Of a stretch of DNA of 64,000 bases, positions 35,343 to 45,456 are shown in pieces. How positions within the stretch are numbered: position 1 is the first letter of the stretch; every line of letters begins with the position of its first letter. Made by a program: the position numbers and the translations under genes. This DNA comes from Candidula unifasciata (Eukaryota; Mollusca; Gastropoda; Stylommatophora; Geomitridae), in contig CAJHNH020002005.1 of assembly GCA_905116865.2 (NCBI GenBank), forward strand, positions 1 through 64,000, read 5' to 3'. The notes beneath the pieces are model-generated. The model saw only the letters and a program-made list of their open reading frames with translations. It was not told the origin of the DNA and did no database searches.

Positions 35343-36726
35343 GCCAATCCCAATCCACCTGCCAAGACATGCAGGACCTGACCCGTTCAGGTACCAGTTT
35401 CCAGTTTTCCCAGACGAGCCAGAAAAACCGTTCAGGTCTATATGGAATCCAGCCTACGACCTCTGCTTTCCCCGCAAAGAGAGCGACATTAAACATCTCG
35501 CATCTTTATCCGCAAAGACAGATTCAATAACCTCAAGCATATCCTCAAATGCTCTGTTATCTTCGCTACCTACAAACGTGAAAACTGCCCCAGTGATTTC
35601 AGCTGTCCCGGTGACTTCAGTCTTCAAGTCGCTAAAAAGGGCAATGCCCTCTGCGCCCTCTTCTGTAAAAACACAAGCGACCGTTAATAATGTACGCCCA
35701 CAGCAGACGATGCGACCTTTACTAAACAGTCAGGTGAATCCACTTACATATTTCACATCCAAAAGAGATTTATTTCCAGTTATACTTCAAGCTTCAAGAT
35801 CTGCTAATAATGACTCAATACATCCCACAATGGCCAGGCAGTTGGAAAAGTCAATAGGTGAAAATCATAAGTTTGTACATAATGCGATGACTCAATCCCA
35901 GTTCAAGGTTTTAATGGAACGACCTGCTTCTAGTCATCCGAAGATCCTCAAAGAATCTAGAAGCCAGCAGGATCAGTTGGATTCAAGGCATCTCCCTAAC
36001 CAACAACAAGCCCCAAGCTTACAACACAACAATATGCCTCAAGTTCAGTCTTTCATTCCATTCCAAGACATGCCTATGGCCCTACAAAATATCTTTACTC
36101 TCGCTCCGTCTCCAACACTTCTAGGGTGTCTCAACGCTAGTCAGATGGTGTTTCCAGTTAACTCTCATGACACTTCAGCGAACCAGGGTTACGGTAGAAA
36201 ACTCTTCCCCTGTCTCCACTGCCGATACACCACAGATCGTAGAAACAACCTCAAACGCCACATGCTGACAATGCACCAGACAAGCGCTAGGATGCTGGAA
36301 TGCTGTGGTATTATTTTCAATACAAAAGCTTTATTGCGGGAACACGCCATGGTCTTCCATTATCACGGCTACACCTGTTATTTTTGTGGGCGCCGCTTTT
36401 GCAGAAAGGCTTTGCTCAAAAGACATTTGTCGGTCCACAACGGACAGAAAGATTTTATTTGCGACGTCTGCGACTACGCTACGTCTCATAAAAGTAATCT
36501 GGAGCGTCACAGAAAGGTCCATTCTCGACAAGACGACGGGAAAGAGGGCGAGGATGGAGGGCGTTACCATGGAGATGATACCCAGCTTTACCATGACGAC
36601 GGTCGGTCGAATGGAAGCGAGGCTGTGAGTCATGATGACGTCAGCGGTGATGAGCTTTCAGTATGCTCTGATTATGAAGACGATGATGATGATACGGACG
36701 TTGAAATCAACGTTCATAGCGATTAA
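35343..36726 (+). CDS. C2H2 zinc-finger protein, 3'-terminal coding exon
   Basis: The frame is open from the splice acceptor to TAA at 36,724 (460 codons plus a split first codon). There is no good in-frame ATG near the start, so earlier exons should lie upstream. Residue numbers count from 35,344. Residues 1-285 are low-complexity Ser/Pro/Gln-rich. Finger 1 (290-311) is CX2CX12HX4H; finger 2 (320-339) is atypical with adjacent Cys (CC-X12-H-X4-H). Fingers 3 (345-365) and 4 (373-393) are CX2CX12HX3H, joined by a TGEKPF-like linker NGQKDF. Residues 400-460 are acidic (EDDDDDTDVE). C2H2 arrays of this kind bind DNA or RNA in the nucleus; it is probably a transcription factor, target unknown. 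Codon use is unlike the surrounding repeats, and no disabling change is seen. I cannot name the orthologue. Confidence 0.85.
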
Positions 36727-37074
36727 CATAAGAATCTGACAAATTACATTTGATGAACCTATGTTGTGACTACATATACAAACTTAAAACCAGTCAACAT
36801 AACAGAGATCTTTTGCCAGTGATCGTAGACTGACATTGTTACCAGAAAGATTATGTATATATAAAATATACATGCGTGTCTGTTATTGTAAGCAAATTAC
36901 AGGATTTAATTCTTAGTCTACAGCAAAATGTTAAAGTTGCCCCCGTTTTAGACTAAAAATTAAACAAAAAGCCACTTGTAGTTGTAAGTGGACTCTTGAA
37001 CTTGATACATTAAACAAAATTAGAAGCTGTTCTTTACAACATGTGTTTGATTAGGATTAGAATGTGTGGTCGGA
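36727..37074 (+). other. Probable 3' UTR of the zinc-finger gene
   Basis: AT-rich, non-repetitive. Weak polyadenylation-type hexamers ATTAAA are at 36,959-36,964 and 37,008-37,013; no AATAAA nearby. The end is not defined. Confidence 0.4.
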
Positions 37075-37262
37075 CAGAAGGTTTTTCGAAGTTGGAGTTC
37101 ATCTGCATGAGAGGCAAGGAATCAACAATATGGATACAAATAAACCAGATATGTTAAACGGAATGCAGACAACACTCAACTTCTGGAATAGGACTGCTGT
37201 CCAGAAGTTTACAACCGATCAACTCGACAACAAAATAAAAACAAAAAAAAAAAGAAGAAAAA
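37075..37262 (+). mobile_element. SINE-5 copy (plus), diverged
   Basis: GAAGTTGGAGTTCATCTGCA, TGAGAGGCAAGGAATCAAC and CTGCTGTCCAGAAGTTTAC match SINE-5, ending in A-rich AAGAAGAAA. Confidence 0.7.
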
Positions 37263-37283
37263 TGTTTGGTCGTTTGGACACAC

Positions 37284-37531
37284 ACAACAGACTGCACAAT
37301 TTATTGCCTGGCATATTTCGCTATATCTCGTCAGGTACATACTACAGTAACAATTTATTAAAATGAAGCAAATAACTGAATCCTAGAAACTGAAACATAA
37401 ATTTGACTACATTCTTGTACTGTCTGTTTCAACAAGGTAACCGTAAGGCAACGACTGAATGGACTGTAGTATGTACCTGACGAGATACAGCGAAATATGC
37501 CGGGCACTAAATTATGCAATCTATTGTTTGT
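37284..37531. mobile_element. Hairpin-type element with ~66-bp inverted repeats
   Basis: Left arm 37,284-37,348 and right arm 37,463-37,531 are about 88% complementary (CTCGTCAGGTACATACTACA versus its complement). The spacer is ~114 bp. It could be a MITE or foldback element; no target duplication was clear. Confidence 0.7.
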
Positions 37532-37647
37532 AACGTCTTTGTTCAAATTTACAAAGGGTGGGGGGGGGGCATATTGTCGTTGAGCCCCTTAAGTGGCTAT
37601 GGTTGGATGTGCAGTGTTTGGTCATCCTGTGAAAGCAATGTTGAATT

Positions 37648-37845
37648 CTTCTTCTTCTTCTTCTTCTCGTTCACCGGCTGTAAACTCCGGCGGAAAGTTC
37701 TGATTGTTCGTCCACTTCTGGACTGTAGTCCTGTTCCAGAACCTGAGGGTTGCGTGTGCATCCGTTTGACAGATCTGTATGCAGACTGTTGGTTCCTTGC
37801 CTCTCAGACAGATGCACTCCGACTTCGAAGGAAGATCCCAATTAG
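37648..37845 (-). mobile_element. SINE-5 copy (minus), 5'-truncated, 9-bp target duplication
   Basis: TGTTGAATT occurs at 37,639-37,647 and 37,846-37,854. The element has the (GAA)n tail at the left and ends early, at GGAAGATCCCAATTAG, about 90 bp short of full length. 5' truncation with duplication fits target-primed reverse transcription. Confidence 0.8.
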
Positions 37846-37854
37846 TGTTGAATT

Positions 37855-38654
37855 GACTGATATCTTGTATGTGACCCATCTGGTCACCCTAAACGTTTAT
37901 GTCTCTGGTGCATTGACGGAAGAAACAGCTGTTGGAACCAATAAACATTTCGTATCTAAACAGCGGTATGGTGGTTCTATCGTTCCTCGTTTTGTGTTTA
38001 ACATGATGTTGAACTATCTGTCAGTGTGCCTGAGAAGGCTGCCTGCGACTAGAGCCTGAGAGAGTCGTTGCAATAGGGTTCTGACGAGTTCAGACATCTT
38101 TCTGATGTACAGAACAGTGTCCTCAAACCAGTGCCATTACAACTTTCAGGGTCACCAGAGTGTTTTCGGCGAACACTTTAGCTACTGCAATAACAGAATC
38201 CATAAATCTCCCGAGATCCACCTTGTCTATCTAATGAGGTCTAATTAACCCAAGGAACATAATGCCCAATATAGCTTTATCTCATATCTTTTAGTTACAG
38301 CCCTTGCCTTCTATGTCTTTTTTATGGCTAGTATTTTTTTCCTGTAATCACATGTGCCCCAGAGCTTCAACTGGCCAGACATGTGTGCATTTTTCTTGGA
38401 GAGACCTTAGTTAAGTTATTTTATGTGTACCTGTGTGTAAATATCACAGTGCATATTGATGCCAAGGGTTGATGAAGGTTTTCTAGCCGTAAAGTTTACT
38501 TGCTGGTTGTGGCTGTAATAATATGAAGCTGAATATTTCTTTTATTCGTCTGGTTTAAGGTCTGTTCATGCTATCTCGATGCAAGGTAGGTTATGCAGTC
38601 CCATCTGGGTGTTTCAGCTGTCACGAAATCGTCTTCTCCTTCTCCTCCTTCGCA
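37855..38654. other. Unassigned sequence
   Basis: No repeat of the window's families and no protein domain recognised. Confidence 0.4.
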
Positions 38655-38710
38655 TTATTATTATTATTATTAATAATATTATTATTATTTTTATTATTAT
38701 TATTATTATA
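38655..38710. repeat. (TTA)n microsatellite
   Basis: About 18 TTA/ATT units with interruptions. Confidence 0.9.
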
Positions 38711-39229
38711 CTTAACTTAGTCGACCCTCTTTTATCTTGGGGTGTAGAGGTTAGCCAGAGAGAGATCGTCACACTTCTCTATCGCCTTTTTGTGGCTCTC
38801 CCTAAACCCAGCATAATTAGTGTGACTAAGTTTGTCCAATCAGCATGCAAACATTAATCCCGTCTATTCGCGTGTTCTGTTCATCTAAAAGTAATTGTGT
38901 CTTTCAAACATGAAACCTCATTGCTTTCTAATAACGTGTCTGGGTACTTTCTTATTAGCAGACCACAAACAGGGGACAGTCAAATATTTCAGGAGGTGAT
39001 AGATTAGGCGTATAGTTGTGGTTAGGGTTAGGGTTAGGTTGCGAAAACCTTGGCCTTAGAAGAAACGCGCTAAAGCAAAGAAAACAAGGAGAACCTACCC
39101 TTTCAACCCTCTAAGATACTGGACTGTTCCGAAACGCCATTTGTGCCGTGTCTGTGGATTTCAAGCTGTACGATAGACATGGCCAATAAGACACCCTTTT
39201 TTTTGGGGGGAGGGGGGGGGGTGCCTAGT
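38711..39229. other. Unassigned; interstitial telomere-type motif
   Basis: GGTTAGGGTTAGGGTTAGG at about 39,023-39,042 is three TTAGGG units. A G run lies at about 39,205-39,221. Nothing else recognised. Confidence 0.5.
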
Positions 39230-39430
39230 TGACCATGTTCTTAGTGCACTTGTATTCATGGCGAGGCGCAGACGCCGTCTGGAGGTGACAGGTTCAATTC
39301 CCGGCACGGTAACTATAGCTTCCGATTTTTATGTTGTCTAGTGTGTTCTTCTATCTTTCTACTTATTTCTATGAGTGCCGATCAATACATTTTCTGTTAC
39401 TTAATTAATTCTGAAATTGACAGAGATAAG
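39230..39430 (+). mobile_element. SINE-6 copy (plus), tRNA-like
   Basis: AGGTTCAATTCCCGG fits a B-box. The 3' region ATTCTTCTATCTTTCTAC, ATGAGTGCCG and TTTTCTGTTACTTAATTAAT recurs at 41,780-41,855, and a diverged relative may lie at 48,780-48,960. Confidence 0.55.
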
Positions 39431-39579
39431 TGTGGAAAGGAAGGGAAACACTAATGATTATCCTAGCTTGGCTAGTTCATTATTTTATTGGTGTTTATAT
39501 ATTTATTTCCTTCTTTTGTATTCTTCTTTTTAGTTTTCCTACTTTACTATCATTGCTGGGTTTTTTCCTAGTTGAAATA

Positions 39580-39581
<2 letters not shown>

Positions 39582-39656
<75 letters not shown>
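39582..39656. repeat. (TA)n microsatellite, left of an RT relic
   Basis: About 37 TA units. Confidence 0.95.
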
Positions 39657-39659
<3 letters not shown>

Positions 39660-39664
<5 letters not shown>

Positions 39665-39975
39665 AACCACTTCTGCCGTTAAGCGGCGTGGGGAGGAATA
39701 ATTTGCGTTCCAGTGCACGTTGGCTGCCACTGGCTATTGTCATGCCGTGAAGGCGTAGAGTGTCTTTAATGTTGTCGATCCATGTTTTCCGCGGCCGTCC
39801 TCTTGCTCTTGTAGCTGATCTTCTGAGATGTAGTGCTTGGGATGGTATTTGATCTTGCTGCATTCTAACGAGATGGCCAAACCACTTGATCTGCTGTTTC
39901 TCGATGAATCTAGTACAAGGTGTCGTTCCCACAATTTGCCTGATAGTTTCAATATTCACTCGATCTCGTATGGTT

Positions 39976-39977
<2 letters not shown>
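39660..39977 (-). pseudogene. Non-LTR RT C-terminal fragment between two (TA)n arrays
   Basis: The minus strand reads ETIRQIVGTTPCTRFIEKQQ, KWFGHLVRMQQDQIPSQAL, RARGRPRKTWIDNIKDTL and KLFLPTPLNGRSGL. GRPRKTWID and WFGHLVR are typical LINE C-terminal motifs. The fragment fills the space between (TA)n arrays almost exactly. Confidence 0.85.
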
Positions 39978-40041
<64 letters not shown>

Positions 40042-40049
40042 ATATATAT
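39978..40049. repeat. (TA)n microsatellite, right of the RT relic
   Basis: About 35 TA units with one TTTA interruption. Confidence 0.95.
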
Positions 40050-40379
40050 CGGGTGTTAATTAATATCCATGTCTAACGCGTTGTTAAATGTGTTGAAAAG
40101 TTCAAACTTGGTTGTTCGTTCTTGTGACTGCTTCTTCTGGCTTACTATATATATATATAATGTGTGTGTAAGTGTTTGTGTGTGTATTGCGTTATTATTC
40201 TCGGATCTTTACCACCAAAGTTGAAGATTTTCTAAATTCTAATAATGTCTTCCTGATTTAGTTTTTTTTAATCATTCTATAAAAGATATATTCAGAAGGT
40301 AATCAGTCTGCCAGAAAGGTTGCTAGGGTAAATATCGGGAGCCTCGGTATCACAGTGAAAGCACTGATGGGAATCTCTC
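40050..40379. other. Unassigned sequence
   Basis: Contains a short (TA)n and TG-rich stretch at about 40,146-40,185. No gene seen. Confidence 0.4.
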
Positions 40380-41390
40380 TGTAAATTAATGGGGCACTAT
40401 GAAATCCCACAGAAAATTATTAATCTAGTAAAAGCAACATATAAAGACATGTCGAGCTCTTTATGGAGACAGCTAACAGATACATTATAAATCAAAATAT
40501 GTGTGCGACAGGGTTATCTTTTGACGCCTCTCCTATTTTTACTGGCAATAGACTGGATTATGAAGACAGCAAAAATCCAGTGGACCCATACAAAACAGCT
40601 CTATTATCCGCACTTCGCTGATATTTCTCGCCTGTGCCACTCAGGAAATCAAAGGCAAGATAAATAGAAAATACCTTTTGCGAGATCACAACAGCGGGGT
40701 CTGAAAATATACAAGGTCAAGACAAAGATCATAAGATTAAATCAGACAAATAGTAATGTGGTTTCTCTTAACGGTATCCTACTCCAAGACGTGGAGTCGG
40801 ACCCCTATTTGGGCAGTAATCTAGATAAAGATGAGGTAACTTATAGAGATATAAAAAATATATATATAGACAAAAGGCAAGAGGAGCTTTCGCACCACTA
40901 TGGAATCTGTGCAGGTTAAAAGAAATTAAAAATAATATACACTTAAAATTTTAAATTTCAAAGTAAATCAGTACTGTTGTATGGAGCGGAAACATGAAGA
41001 ACAACTAAGTCAGTTACTAATAAACTATAAACATTCATTAACTGGTGCCAAAATAGACGGGATTAAATGGTATTATTCAATCACTTTGGAAGAGAAGTAA
41101 ACAAGTTCAAATGAACCGACAGGTGAGGAAAAGACGTTGGCGTTGGCTAGGACACACGCTGAGAAAACCTGAGAACAATATAACTGGAATGTCTTTGCAT
41201 TGGAACCCACAGGGGCATCGAAACAAAGGAAGACAAAGAAACAGGCGAAAAAGGAAGCTAGAGAGCAAAGTTAAAAAAAAATGGGGAGGACATGAGGAGA
41301 GTTGCCTGCGATAGCCAAGGATAGAACTCTGTGTGAGTTGGTGGAGGGCCTTTGCTCCAGTGGGTGCTGGAAAGTCAGAAAAAGATATAC
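40380..41390 (+). pseudogene. Non-LTR RT relic, most of palm to C-terminus
   Basis: Pieces in several frames: KIINLVKATYKDMS, VRQGYLLTPLLFLLAIDWIM (RT motif region preceding the catalytic Asp), then SNVVSLNGI-like and YLGSNLDKDEV-like. After these come KSVLLYGAET-like and, at 41,111-41,314, RKRRWRWLGHTLRKPENN and GHRNKGRQRNRRKRKLESKV. The order matches the relic at 34,010-34,795 but includes more of the polymerase. Many shifts and stops are present. Confidence 0.8.
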
Positions 41391-41399
41391 AGAGGGTTT

Positions 41400-41735
41400 T
41401 CACATACGGTTATGAATCCCCGACAATTATTCATCATCATCAGATGCCTTGCCGACTGGCGTGGGCGATCATGCCTCTCCATAATCTGCGATCTCCTTCA
41501 GCATGTATCAGTTCGTGTGCCAACACACCTCCATGCCATGCAACAAGACTGTCAAGCATCTTCTCTCGTTGTCTTCCTCTATTCCCTTTTTCCACAGATC
41601 TTTCCAGTGGTCAAACATGTTCTATTTTCCCTCTTCTCATAACATGCCCGAAAAATGATGACTGTCTCCTTCTGATGGGACAATTATTAAAAAGGTCAAA
41701 CAATTTCTTGAGGTCTCGGAGATGTGGTTTTACAC
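41400..41735 (-). pseudogene. Non-LTR RT C-terminal fragment (minus)
   Basis: Minus-strand frames give RRRQSSFFGHVMRRGKIEHV, GNRGRQREKMLDSLVAWHGG and DRRLWRGMIAHASRQGI. Related copies are at 42,425-42,740 and 45,170-45,440. Confidence 0.8.
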
Positions 41736-41779
41736 AAGAATCCTTAGAATTCATTGGGCAGCTAAAAAAAAAAAAAAAA

Positions 41780-41855
41780 ATTCTTCTATCTTTCTACCTC
41801 TTTCTATGAGTGCCGTTCACAATATTTTCTGTTACTTGATTAATTCATAATTTAA
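41780..41855 (+). mobile_element. SINE-6 3' fragment
   Basis: ATTCTTCTATCTTTCTAC and TTTTCTGTTACTTGATTAAT match 39,349-39,415. Preceded by a poly-A run. Confidence 0.55.
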
Positions 41856-41879
41856 AAAAGGAGAAAAGGAGTGGGTCAA

Positions 41880-42420
41880 AGTGTTTGACCAATTTTCAGA
41901 CTTGTGTAGGGTTTGTATCACTTTAGGTCGCGAGGGCAGGGACTGACCAGCTGGTGCTGCAGAATCAGAACTTCAACAAATGATTCATGACAATTCCAAT
42001 ACAAGCGATGTAATTATCTATACAAATGGCTCTGCGTTGAGAGACAGATGAAATTCATAGGCGTTCATAGGAAAAGCGAATGAACATCGCCTATTGCAGC
42101 AAAGCGTGATTTATGATATCACAACGTCTAGTTTGAGAATGGAGGCGGAGACAGTCACTGCTGCCCTTCCCTGGCTTGTCAATCAGAAGCAGCTGTACAC
42201 ACATGTTGTAATTGTAACTGACTCACAGGGAATGTTGAGAAAGGTGGAGACAGGCATGCTCTCTGCAGAGGGCAAGCATCGCTTCAGGGGTGCTGGGTAG
42301 TTAGCGTCCTTTGGATATTTTCTCCAGGTAACGCCGGTGTTGCTGAAGATGGGGATGGAGCGCTTATTGGAGTGTCCCGATTTTTGTGATGACGAGTCTT
42401 AATTCAACATTCTACATTCA
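41880..42420 (+). pseudogene. RNase H-type LINE relic (plus)
   Basis: DVIIYTNGSAL has Asn in place of the first catalytic Asp. Then TTSSLRMEAETVTAALPWLV (Glu region) and VVIVTDSQGMLRKVETGM (second Asp) follow. The end is TGVAEDGDGALIGVSRF-like at 42,330. A stop and a frame change lie inside, so it is dead. Same family as 2560-3430. Confidence 0.8.
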
Positions 42421-42424
42421 AACG

Positions 42425-42740
42425 AGCGTGTCTGATGCTTTGAAAGAGGCGAGGGCTCAAAGACAACTTATCACAAACATCAGAAAGAGACAGTCTTAAT
42501 TTTTTGGTCACGTTATGAGAAGAGGGAAATTGGAACATGTTGTGACTATTAGAAAGAACAGGAAAAAAAAAGAAGAAGAAGAGAAAGACAGCGCAAGAAG
42601 ATTCATTACATCTTTTTGTCATGGCATGGAGGGGTGTCAACACACGAACTGATACACGCAGTTGCGGACTGCTGACTGTGGAGAGGCATGATCGTCCACC
42701 CCAGATTATGACAAATATTATGCAGATTCAAAAACCTCTC
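42425..42740 (+). pseudogene. Non-LTR RT C-terminal fragment (plus)
   Basis: QLITNIRKRQS then FFGHVMRRGKLEHVVTIRKN, with A-rich expansion AAAAAAAAAGAAGAAGAAGA, then ITSFCHGMEGCQHT and DCGEA-like. Matches the family at 41,400-41,735. Confidence 0.75.
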
Positions 42741-42802
42741 ATGTAAAACAAAGCTACGACTGCTTCTAGCAGGAGCTATTGGTACTTTCATATTCGACTG
42801 TC

Positions 42803-42970
42803 CCTGTGTGGTTTCTGGGGCCCCATTTAAGGGGAGGGTTGTGGAAGGGGGATATACCCACTTAACATAGGATAAAGGAAAAGGCCACTAATTATTAGAG
42901 TTTCCTTCAAAGTTAGAGTGCATTTGGCTTAGAGGAAGTGAGTCAACAACAGTCTGCTTACAAATATACT
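42803..42970 (+). mobile_element. SINE-5 copy (plus), diverged and 3'-incomplete
   Basis: CTGTGTGGTTTCTGGGGCCC, CCTTCAAAGTTAGAGTGCAT and CAACAACAGTCTGCTTAC match the first two thirds of SINE-5. Confidence 0.6.
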
Positions 42971-42971
42971 T

Positions 42972-43335
42972 AAGTGAGTGGTCTCGAAGCATGGTGTCCG
43001 CCTCGAGTGGTGGAGTTTCCGGGTTCTTCTTCTTCGCGTTCACCAGCTGTAAACTCTGGCGGAAAGTTCTGGTTGTTCATCCACTTCTAGACTGCAGTCC
43101 TGTTTCAGAACCTGAGTGTTGGGTCTGCATGCAGTTGGAAGTCGAAAAGAGTAGCCTAACGGCGCTGACCGGGCAAAATTTGGAGTTAAAAATCTACCCA
43201 AAGTATTTCAGCATCCTCGCTGGTGCTACGGAGTTTTTCACTGCGCTGAGAATCTTCGGACTCAGGCTTGAGTTGAAAGTAGAACTGGGCGCTTGTAGGT
43301 TACACCCGTGTATCGAGATGTTGTTCCGTTGAATT
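42972..43335 (+). mobile_element. Composite: SINE-1 with a SINE-5 piece in its middle
   Basis: The SINE-1 head (GAGTGGTCTCGAAGCATGG, to about 43,022) is followed by a minus-oriented SINE-5 fragment (43,023-43,128, GCGTTCACCAGCTGTAAACT). The SINE-1 3' half resumes at GCAGTTGGAAGTCGAAAAGA. The SINE-1 middle is missing, so insertion was accompanied by deletion or the copy is a recombinant. Confidence 0.75.
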
Positions 43336-43354
43336 AACGAACAATAAACACTCA

Positions 43355-43560
43355 ATTCCACTTATGGACTTTCGTCTGGCTACAGAATTTGAGTTTTGCG
43401 TTCACATCCATTTTACAGATCTGGCTTATATGAATGCAGACTTCTGGTTCCTTGCCAGGCAGATGCACTCCGTAATTAGTCGACTTTTACGACATGCTTC
43501 CTAGGAGCAGTGGGTCTATCACCCCTTCACCAACAGCAGGACCCTGGAACCCACACAGGA
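43355..43560 (-). mobile_element. SINE-5 copy (minus), diverged
   Basis: CACTTATGGACTTTCGTCTG, TTCTGGTTCCTTGCCAGGCA, TTACGACATGCTTCCTAGGA and a GGAACCCACACAGG end. Confidence 0.7.
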
Positions 43561-43607
43561 AAAAGAATCTTTGTCATTGCACGCAGATATATATTTTATA
43601 TATATAT

Positions 43608-43876
43608 AAAAGTAAAGTAAAGATCCCTTTTCACGCCTTTCGGCGCATCGGGCATATGGGCAGAGCGTCCCATATTTTTACAGACCATCAGCACTCTGTG
43701 GGTAATGTGGTCAGCATTACGCCGGCTGTCTTTACTTTCCCAGGACAGCCCATCCTGGTACCCATTTTAGGCTGGGTCATACCACGACAAAAATCCACGC
43801 AGCCATTAGTGGGTTTCGATCGCGGTATGCTGGCTTACGAGTCGGACTCGCAACGCCTTAGCCACGGACGCCGCTA
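43608..43876 (-). mobile_element. SINE-3a copy (minus) bracketed by TA repeats
   Basis: Reversed tail AAAGTAAAGTAAAGATCCC to reversed head GCCACGGACGCCGC. The head, read on the minus strand, has A-box TGGCTAAGGCG. (TA)n lies on both sides (43,587-43,607 and 43,875-43,990). Confidence 0.88.
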
Positions 43877-43914
43877 TATATATATATATAGAATATATAT
43901 ATATATATATATAT

Positions 43915-43990
<76 letters not shown>
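43875..43990. repeat. (TA)n microsatellite
   Basis: Long TA tract with two GAA interruptions at 43,891 and 43,918. Confidence 0.95.
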
Positions 43991-43991
<1 letters not shown>

Positions 43992-43993
<2 letters not shown>

Positions 43994-44255
43994 CCCCGTG
44001 TGGATTCCGGGGCTTCATTGTGGAAATAAGAATAGAAATAAGAATAGACCCAATGCCTCCCCAACAACCATGACGTAAGAGTCAACCAACTGGGAGCTTT
44101 TTTTTTTTTTTAAAGTGGGAGTGTATCTGTCTGAGAGGCAAGAAACCAACAATATGCATATAGACACGTCAGATCTGTAACGCTAAAATTCAGAGGTGGG
44201 CGAACAACCAGACCTTCCCGCTTGAGTTTACAGCCGGAAAACGTTAAGAAGAAGA
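43992..44255 (+). mobile_element. SINE-5 copy (plus)
   Basis: CCCCGTGTGGATTCCGGGGC, CCATGACGTAAGAGTCAACC, GGGCGAACAACCAGACCTTC and an AAGAAGAACAAGAA tail. Confidence 0.8.
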
Positions 44256-44754
44256 ACAAGAACATGAAGAAAAAACCTAGCTTCTTCCAGTTTTTCCCCA
44301 CCTCTCCCTCTCTCTTAAAAGATAACATAACTGGAATCTCAAAACCGTATTTCGAACTATCTTCATGGACGTAAGTAACATGACATGTATACTAGATTTA
44401 CACTACACATGTTATACATATAAAGTGTGTGCTGGTGAATTACCGAATGTAAGAATTCTACTTGTGTGTATAGTAACTAACTTATCGTGCCCGACTACTT
44501 CCATCAACGACAAACTACTTTTCTGGCGGTGATTGTTGGCTTTGGCGCCTCTAGCAACTGAAATACACATTTACTGCGTGCATATATTTCTGGATTGTTC
44601 CGGAGCTAGTTATTTATTCACCAGTTTTTTATATGCAACAGTGAGGGACATACATATCACGCATAAACACACCACTAATCACTAATCGCACATACACGCA
44701 TACATACATATGATACCCCACTTCATTTAAATATAAATTATTAATGCAATGTGG
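44256..44754. other. Unassigned sequence
   Basis: No repeat family or coding domain recognised. Confidence 0.4.
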
Positions 44755-45040
44755 GCTGACCGGGAGTCGCCGTGGCAGAGCAGCTAGACACTCGCCGAGG
44801 ATCGGAAGGTCGTGGGTTCGCTCCCTGGCCAAGCCGGACTTTTCTTAAAAAATTAACATGGCTCCCAGGTCGACCCAGCCCTGAGTGGGTACCGATTGCA
44901 GTGCCGGAAAGTAAAGGCGGCCGGCGTGATGCTGACCACATCACCCATCTTGTGCCGTTGGTCTATAAAATATACGTCTAGCCCTATGTGCCTTTTACGC
45001 CTAAAGGTGTGGAAAAGGGTCATTTACTTTACTTTTACTT
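44755..45040 (+). mobile_element. SINE-3b copy (plus), clear tRNA head
   Basis: GAGTCGCCGTGGCAGAGCAG contains A-box TGGCAGAGCAG; GTGGGTTCGCTCCC is a near-perfect B-box. The body GGTCGACCCAGCCCTGAGTG is shared with SINE-3a although the head differs, so the two are head-swapped relatives. Tail (TTTAC)n. Confidence 0.88.
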
Positions 45041-45169
45041 TACTATGGGCTGACCATGTGACCACATGAGGTCGCTGAAGCTATGCAATTCGTGCTTTGT
45101 GCGAATGTTAAGAATGTGCCTGGACTGCCATTGTCAGTGACGAGGATTTCTGGAAAGACGTTTGATTTT

Positions 45170-45440
45170 TAAAAAATCAGTATATACAGCCGGAAAAGGA
45201 AAAGACAAGCACCGTTCTTTGGTCATATGATGAGGGGAGGAGATTTCAAGGATACTGTGACGACTGGGGAGATCAACGAATAAAACAGGAAGAGGCAGAC
45301 CCAGACAGAAGATGACAGATGGATTGCAACAATGGCACAGAGTGATATCATCGGTGGAACTGGTCCAGAGGACAAGGGTACGAGATCTGTGGAGATGCAT
45401 GAACGCGTACGCCACTCGGCATGGCACGTGATGATGATGA
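45170..45440 (+). pseudogene. Non-LTR RT C-terminal fragment (plus)
   Basis: RKRQAPFFGHMMRGGDFKDT, then KMTDGLQQWHRVISSVELVQ and RVRDLWRCMNAYATRHGT in another frame. Same family as 41,400-41,735. A (GAT)n follows at 45,429-45,456. Confidence 0.8.
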
Positions 45441-45456
45441 TGATGATGATGATGAC

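Noticed and set aside
35318..35530. Alternative frame with an ATG just before the zinc-finger exon
   Set aside because: It is in a different register, crosses the splice acceptor and ends before the fingers.
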